NCBI GenBank assembly: GCA_037157565.1
Contig: JAZHRO010000024.1
Coordinates: 8,810,501 to 8,874,500 of the forward strand
From: Thalassia testudinum
Taxonomy: Eukaryota > Streptophyta > Magnoliopsida > Alismatales > Hydrocharitaceae
Direction of reading: 5' to 3'
Length of the DNA stretch: 64,000 bases
Part shown: piece by piece, positions 57,625 through 64,000 of the stretch
Numbering within the stretch: the stretch's first letter is position 1
How the letters are laid out: each line of letters starts with the position of its first letter
Notes under the pieces: model-generated
The model's input: only the letters and a program-made list of their open reading frames with translations
The model's database searches: none
Told to the model about the DNA's origin: nothing
Program-made: the position numbers and the translations under genes

Positions 57625-59034
57625 ATGCGAGCGTGGTTCCACCGCCACCTCGAGCTCGTGGTCCGCGAGCACCAGAACCACCCGGCTCAGCTCTCCCAGA
57701 TCCACGCCGTTCTCCTCACCACCGGCACCCTCACCTCCCCGTCCTCCCCGCGGCTCCCCACCGCCCTCTACAACATCCTCATCAACGGATGCCTCCGCCG
57801 CGGGGTCCACCCCGCCGCCCTCCACCTCTTCTCCCTCATGCTCTCCTCCTCCACACCCGCGAGCCCCCACACCTTCCCTTCCCTCCTCATCTCCGCCGTC
57901 CACGTGTCCCCCTCCTCCTCCATCCCCGTCCTGCACTCCCAGGCCCTCCGCCGCGGCCTCCTCCTCGACGACCACGTCCGCTGCTCCCTCCTTTCCTCCT
58001 ACGCGCGCTCGGGCAGCATGGGCGGCACCCGCCACCTGTTCGACGAAATCCCCCACCCGGACCTTCCCACCCAAAACGCCATGCTCGACGCCCTCTGCAA
58101 GAACGGCGATGTGGGTTCTGCTCTCTAGCTCTTCCGGAGCATGTGGGAGAGCGGCGTCGTCTCCTGGACCACCCTGGTCGGTGGGCTCGTCCGAGTGGGT
58201 CGCCACCGCGAGGCCCTCAGGTGGTTTAGACTGCTGGTGGCCGAGAATTGGAATTCGCTGAAGCCCACTGAGGCCACAGTGGTATGTGGGTTGGCCGCGT
58301 GTGCGGGGCTGACGAGATGGGGGCTGCTCGTAGAGGAAGGGAGATCCATTGCCATGTGATAAGGCGTGAACTCCCAGTCACTGCTACATTGGGCACCGCG
58401 TTAGTTGACATGTATTGCAAATGCGGGCATCTCGGTTTTGCTGCGAACGTGTTTAATATAGTGAAGAAGAAGGAAGCTTGCACATGGAATGCAATGATAT
58501 CGGGTTTCGCTTGCAGAGGGAAAGAAGTTCGTGCGTTGGAGCTGTTTGGGAAGATGGCCCAATGCCATCACGTTCATTGCGGTGCTCACAGCGTGCGCCC
58601 GTGCCAGGATGGTGGAGTTGGGATTGGGGTGGTTCGTGCGAATGAGGTTGGATTTCGGGGTTGAGACGGTGATGGAGCATTACGGTTGCGTTGTGGATAT
58701 GTATAGCAGGGCAGGGATGTTGAAGGAGGCGGTTGAGTTTGTAAAGGGGATGCCTTTTTAACCGGATGCATCACTTTTGGGTGCACTTATTGGTGCTTGC
58801 AAGGTTCATGGGGATGTGGAGCTGGCAGGGTTGGTTGAGAGGAGGTTGTTGGCACTGCAGCCATGGCATTCCGGGAGGTATATGGTCCTGTCGGGTGTGT
58901 ATGCAGGGGCAGAATTGTGGGGCACTGTGTCGGAGGTGAAGAAGGCCATGGATGAAGGAGGGGTGGAGAAGATTGCTGCTTACAGCTTGGTGGATTCTGG
59001 TGACACACATTTCTTACAGAAGGCAGAGGCATGA
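57625..59034 (+). pseudogene. PPR protein (E class), broken single-exon gene
   Basis: From the ATG at 57625 a GC-rich frame encodes an N-terminus with LSQIHAVLLTTG and PPR motifs (ALYNILINGCLRRG, TQNAMLDALCKNGDVGSAL). TAG at 58126-58128 interrupts it. The same frame continues with VVSWTTLVGGLVRVGRHREAL, shifts near 58337 into GREIHCHVIRRELPV and TWNAMISGFACRGKEVRALELFGKM, and shifts back near 58552 to PNAITFIAVLTACARARMVELG. TAA at 58759-58761 replaces a residue in MPF-x-PD. The E-type end (PWHSGRYMVLSGVY, VKKAMDEGGVEKIAAYSLVD) follows, and there is no DYW domain. Intact relatives act in plastid or mitochondrial RNA editing or processing. No intron is visible. It is either a pseudogene or a gene with sequence errors. 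Confidence 0.88.
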
Positions 59035-59482
59035 GGCAGTGACGGCAATGTGGAAATTGGAATTGCATCAGAGTTTGCCATGGAGGTGATTCCGGAAACA
59101 TCTTGATGAAAATTCGATTTTTGGAAAAAGGATTGAAGTTTGTGAATAGCCTTAATTGTAGGTCTTTCAGATGGAAAATTCGAGATGTGTTAAAAACAAT
59201 TTTACCTTGGTGTCTGAATATAAAGGTTGGCAACATTCTGATGTACCATCTCCATAAGTCGTGTGGAGATAGTGATTTGGTCACTTATTGGGAGACCAAA
59301 TGTCATGATAGTTATTTTTAGTTTCATATCTGATACCATAAATAAATTTTTAAGGTTCGCAACTAATGCTTATGTCCTTCAAAACCCTCCTTCTAAACTC
59401 CCTATGCATCTTGATGGTTGCAACCCTTTGAGTTACTGTTGCAACTCTATGATTCCCACCACCTTTGTGGATGCCTCTAGGG
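59035..59482. other. Sequence downstream of the PPR gene
   Basis: Frames at 59103-59321 and 59263-59517 show no domain. This is probably 3' flanking DNA, up to the hAT-6 target site. Confidence 0.45.
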
Positions 59483-59983
59483 CGGTGTTGGAAAAGGCTG
59501 AATACCTGTCCGAGTAGTCATAGTAGTTGGCCGCTTGACTGTTCCGAGTATATATACTTGGGTCAATAGATGGCCACCCTGACAACTTGGCCAAGTAGTC
59601 CGAGTAGTAGGCACATAGCCGGCTGACTTTGGATGCCAACCCGATCAGCACAAAAGTGACCAACCTGATAACCATAAGTTTGTATATGTCTGCACCATTT
59701 CCTGTCTTTTTTTTTTTTCATAATTTCAGACCGAAACGCCATTTAGGAAGCCCCTACTGATTTATATGTTGATTGTAGCATCTGATTGAAATCTTTGTTT
59801 TAGTTTGTGTCTTAGTAGTGAATTGTGCAAGTAAACACATTTTATTAATATATTTTATGAATATGTATATATCTAAACATTTAAATATTAAAAGAAAACC
59901 CGACTGGCTAATCCCCAACTACACCTCCACATATCTTATACTCTTTAGTTAGCGATCTAGCTGACTGAATATTGGCAACCATG
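59483..59983. mobile_element. hAT-like MITE hAT-6 (CCGAGTAGTC-rich)
   Basis: It is about 501 bp long, with flanking octamers CTCTAGGG (59475-59482) and CCCTAGGG (59984-59991) that agree at 7 of 8. The left end is CGGTGTTGGAAAAGGC and the right end (reverse complement) CATGGTTGCCAATATTC. The left subterminal region has repeated CCGAGTAGTC, GGCCAAGTAG and CCAACCTGAT motifs, close in sense to those of hAT-1. The right side has CCCCAACTAC and GCTGACTGAATA, also shared with hAT-1. Confidence 0.72.
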
Positions 59984-59991
59984 CCCTAGGG

Positions 59992-61891
59992 TGATTCCTT
60001 TTATCCTTTTACAGGAAGGCCACCAATATGGATTGCAACAGATGCTCCCCTTCTATCTACCACTAGGTCCACAACCATCTGCTTCCAATTAGTCACGACT
60101 GCTGCACTGTGATCACTGCAGCAAGTGATGCTGGGTACCACCTTTCACTGCTCCAAGGTAAAATTAGGTGAATGAAACTATAAGGTTTGTTTTGATGGAG
60201 GTATTTTTAGGAACTAGCTTCTTCCTCAAAAATAGCTCTAGGATGTGATGGCATTCAAATTCAAGCTTACATACACTGCTGTGTGACTTCAATAGCATGA
60301 GTTTGTTATCCATTCAAAAAAGAAAAAAAAAATCGTTCTCACCTTCCTGATTTATAAAGGCTCATAGATACAAAATTTGGTTGCAAAATATCCCTTTGTG
60401 TGGTAGAAACGTTGTTGACTCTGGCTTTTTTCTTTCTTTCCCTTTTCTTGAGAGCTTCTTCTTGCTTACCTTGACCTTTAGTAGTATTCATTACCTGGTT
60501 AGACTGAAAGGGTATGGCTAACTTGCTTGATTAGTTGCTTAGCAGGCTTGCTTCCTCTTTAGACCAAGCTCCCCACCAAACTCAGGTTCCTTACTTTTGG
60601 TGACTGCTTGTGTTCTTCTCTTAGTTTCCTACTGAATTGCTATTAGTAGAATAGATCATCTCATCTCATAACTGAATTGCTAAAAGATTTGGCATTTACT
60701 ATCCTTTTTCTCTGAACAATAATACTAACTGTCTTTCTCTGCAATAAATGCATCATGATCTTTGAAGATTGGCTGCACTTCTGTGACCATCTCTTTTGAC
60801 TTCAGGCTAATCATCTTCAGCATTTCCACAATGCTCTTAGTTGATATGGTCTTTCTTTTTTATGGAATAAAGTTGATGCAGTCGCAAGACAGGTTTTCTA
60901 GCTATCTGTAGATATGTTTTGGAGGTGATTATGATGCATCCAAAGTTATAATATTCGAGGACCCCCTATTGGCATGGACTGGAATGGGCTTCGGTAGGTA
61001 TAGCAGTCCCAAACTTAATGGGCCTGGGGTCCATTTAGGTGGAGCTTTAGATTAGGCTTCCAGCCCAGGGGAACTTGAACTAGACAGCTTAGATGGATCC
61101 TTGGCTTTCAGCCTGAGACTAGGCATGGGAGATGGATATAAAATAAAATAAAACAAGAGTATGTGACGCTATACCCTAGACAGTGGTCTAGCTTGGACCC
61201 TTGACCCTGGACCCATACCGCCATGCATAGCTGAACTTGCTACCGAATCTTGATTTTTCCCATTTAATCAACACTACACTGCTATGATCAAGTGATGGTA
61301 TTGTCATCATTCATTATATCTAATCTAATTTAGTTAAGTTTCAAGGTTAAATTCACCTAATTAACACAGTGAAAGGTATAACTAAATTAGGGCGAAAAGA
61401 GAGAAATTGTTAAAAATTAAGGTTAATTTTACAATTTTTATGAACAATTATAAATGTAGAATAACTAGAGGGTGAACTATGACTAAATCAAAGGTCAATT
61501 GATCTTAATTATCTTAAAAGTACGTTGATACTGAATAATTTAAAATTTACATTCAATTTAAATGTTAATCCTTAATAAAATTGGCAAATTTCTAATCCGC
61601 TTTAATTAAAACAGTTTCAATGGAAATAAATGTGATCTAAACCTTTTAAAAATCAATTTAAAATATTTTATAAGATTTGGTGCATCAATTTAATAATCGA
61701 AACCTGTTTTGACCTAAAATAGAATCATAGACGGGAATTTGGTATATTTTAGGTCTAAATGTAAATTGACCATGTAAACATCATTAAAATTTAAAATTGA
61801 AGTTACCATTAAATTTCTTATATTTAAATTAGATACCATAAAAATTTGGATTCATTTGGACTTCATCTTAATTTAGTTTGCATTTTAACCC
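59992..61891. other. Spacer, no gene recognised
   Basis: The left part is of average composition; 61300-61890 is strongly AT-rich. No ORF or RNA gene could be supported. Confidence 0.5.
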
Positions 61892-63240
61892 TTGAAAATT
61901 AATTCCCTTACAAATGAGCCCTTAACTTTTGATTTTCCTCACAATTACCCCCTTAGCTTCTTTATCTTCTTCACATTAAGGTCCTCGACCTTCATGGCAG
62001 TAATGGTACGAGAAATGGCAAGTTTCACTTACGGATTCTTGCTACCTCAATTCTCGGCTAACCTTGGCGACTTGAGAAGATTTATTCCCCTCAACGTTGC
62101 ACACCCAACGGCGAAAGTTTCGTCGATGAAGACTGCCTTTGTCGCTTGCAATCGTCGGTCAAAGTTAACGCCATTGTTGCGAGCAAATCTTGCAACAACC
62201 GACCGCCAACCGCTCCAAAATAGGACTATAAGTGCTTGCGAACTCCTTCCGAGTTTCGTCGTCCAGAAATCGCACACGCTCCTCCTCTCTTTCTTCTTCC
62301 TTGGGTGACACCATTGATGGACCTTGGAGCCTTCCTCGACTCACTTCTTCGTCGGTCCTCGCAGCCAAACGAGGCCATGGTCCTCTTTACTGCTTCCTCG
62401 CTGTGCTCCCTACCATCGGGCACGGTTGCCTAGCCTCGTCATCGCTCCAAACTCCCTCGTTAGAGTTTTTCTTCTTCTCGAAATTCGGTGAGCACGCTGG
62501 CCTCCTCCACGACCTTCCCTCCTCCTCTCTGGTACTCTCTTATCTTCTCCTCTCCCTATAGGGTAGTTTCCCCCTTTAGATTTAGGATTCGGCCACACAC
62601 CCTCCTCTTCTCCATCTTCTTCACGCATGGCGAGCTCTGACCACGCTCTGGCATCGACTTCGGCAAGCACGCCTCGCCACTCCGTCCACCGTCTCCACTC
62701 TCCACCGACTCCACAAGCTCCGCCTTGACATCCCGAGCAAAAGCCCTCATCCAATTTGAGCTTTCGACACCTCCACGCCCTCATCGGACAAACGCCGTCG
62801 GCCGTGCCTTCGTCGTGTCCGCTGAAGCTCCCTCAACGTCGAAGAAGCAATCAACCACCACCATCACCTTCAGTGGGGCTAGGCGAATCTTCCCAACCCT
62901 CTGGTCGAGAGCTACCTCGCCTCCAAGCTCCGGTCGTCCTTCTTGCTGCCGCCGTCTTCATCAAGTTTGCCGACCCTCCTCCGACTTCCTTGCATCGAAT
63001 TGATGCCGCTATCACCTTCAGCAGGTCCAGTCGAAGCTCAACGAACCATTAGCTTGAAGCTTGGAGCTCTGAAGTTCGCCGACCTCCTCCATCGTCGACG
63101 GCCTGCATACGCAAGAAGAAGAAGAAGAAGAAGAAGAAGGAGAAGAGGACCCATCTGCGAATGAAGAAGATTTGTAGGGACTCAAACATAAGTAATCAGG
63201 GACCGAAATGAAATTTTTGAGGACTGACAGGTAAATTTAG
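61892..63240. other. GC-richer island with overlapping open frames, identity unknown
   Basis: Several overlapping frames (61892-62308 +, 62232-62561 +, 62756-63052 +, 62410-62784 -) fill this stretch, rich in TCG/CTC and Ser/Pro/Arg codons. None has a domain I recognise. The flanks contain loosely inverted text (CTTGAAAATTAATTCCC left, GGACCGAAATGAAATTTTTG right). It may be an internal part of an unrecognised transposon, an LTR or a Pack-MULE. An (AAG)n microsatellite is at about 63114-63139. Confidence 0.4.
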
Positions 63241-63671
63241 TGAGAACTATTTTAGATTTTGTCCCTCTTGAATTGTTATTGCCATAACTTGTCAAATAAT
63301 ATTGCTAATATTCATTTAGTGCTTAACAAAATAGATACTTGATTATTTTTACTTAATCATTAAATGATCATTTGTGAAAATAAATTTTTTAAGTATTTGA
63401 TTGCATATCCTTGCAATAGGTGTGTGTGTGTTTCAATTTTGGTACAAATTCACCAAAGAAAATTGACATCTATAAATAAATAATATAGTAATATTCATGT
63501 ATTCAGTTTTCTCTCATGGATGATCTTGAATTTTTTCTTTAATTTGAACTATAAATTTTTAAATATTAGATTCACTTTAATCAACTATGGTAAAATGTAT
63601 ATTTTTGAAAACATCAAATTGACCTAAGTATAAGACGACATGCAGGGGATATCATTTGAGATTTGAGTTAA

Positions 63672-64000
63672 GATAACGATTACGTCAAGCAGCTGTTTTC
63701 TCGGGCGGAGAAATTGGAGAGAAGAATAATAACGCGAGAAGATGAATGTTTGGAGTTTCTAGATGGCAAAGCCATCGGTTAGAAATATCAAACCATTCAG
63801 GGTTTAAAGCAAGAATTGGGTGCACGTTGCAATCAAGTTAGCGCAATCCCCACTAAATATGTGAAGACGTTTCCTTCCAGAGTACGGAGGGCGTTGTTTG
63901 CAGTTTGTTTGTCTCGTCTACGGCAAGCGGAGAAGTTGAATTTGCAACATTTACACGTGCAATGTGCGTATGCGGTTATTCGTAGAGCAAACAGAATGGT
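63672..64000 (+). CDS. Possible coding fragment of unknown family, runs off the window
   Basis: From 63672 the plus frame is open except for one TAG at 63780-63782 and reaches the window end. Composition is protein-like and basic, with a helical heptad-rich start (YVKQLFSRAEKLERRI), then PTKYVKTFPSRVRRALF and QAEKLNLQHLHVQCAY. I do not recognise the family. It may be an exon of a neighbouring gene or a transposon ORF. Confidence 0.35.

Noticed and set aside
57556..58483. Minus-strand and alternative plus frames over the PPR gene
   Set aside because: High GC at third positions of the PPR gene keeps other frames open; only the PPR frame shows protein motifs.

Overview
This is nuclear DNA from a flowering plant, most likely a non-grass monocot. 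The evidence is introns with GT/AG borders, three Ty1/copia elements primed by initiator-Met tRNA, plant L1-type LINEs, hAT, MULE and Tourist-like elements, a plastid rDNA insertion, and a strong 5' GC bias in first exons (44.4-44.7, 54.9-55.1 and 57.6-58.1 kb). I cannot name the species.

Two host genes can be read exon by exon, both on the minus strand. The first is a plastid starch/1,4-alpha-glucan branching enzyme 3 (SBE3-like). Its exons 1-3 lie at 44116-44693 and exons 4-6 at 4914-6268. Splice phases match at every junction, giving 450 open codons with no stop. The gene continues past the left window edge. Exons 3 and 4 are separated by a 37,847-bp intron. The second gene is a complete seven-exon pyridoxal-phosphate homeostasis protein (PLPBP/YggS family, 243 aa) at 50586-55142. 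A third gene, an E-class PPR protein on the plus strand (57625-59034), is broken by two stops and two frameshifts.

Most of the rest is a nested transposon landscape. The giant intron holds Copia-1 (7083-13316, minus; hAT-2 in its gag) and Copia-2 (13410 to about 28485, minus). Copia-2 is itself interrupted by hAT-3, a Tourist MITE, the complete Copia-3 (16772-21950, plus) and a 4.57-kb solo LTR (22742-27312) that carries a plastid 16S rRNA fragment. Then come a plus-strand LINE (about 28.9-31.39 kb, with hAT-4), a nearly full-length minus-strand LINE (31391 to about 35810), a tandem array of three nearly identical 1,858-bp units (35858-41431) and an intact 1.15-kb MULE (41465-42617). The next intron, at the left window end, contains two LINE fragments and hAT-1.

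Three things stand out. First, the SBE3 exons 1-3 and promoter region lie between direct 1,267-bp repeats, the array's B segments and a matching copy at 47834-49100. Second, there is a series of hAT-like elements with 8-bp target duplications, each filled with its own short motif (ATATCG, GGCATGCC, GTAGTCGA, AGGCGA or AGCTCGA type). Third, one of these elements carries a piece of a copia protease/pre-integrase region. I found no prokaryote-type system, CRISPR array or gene cluster.
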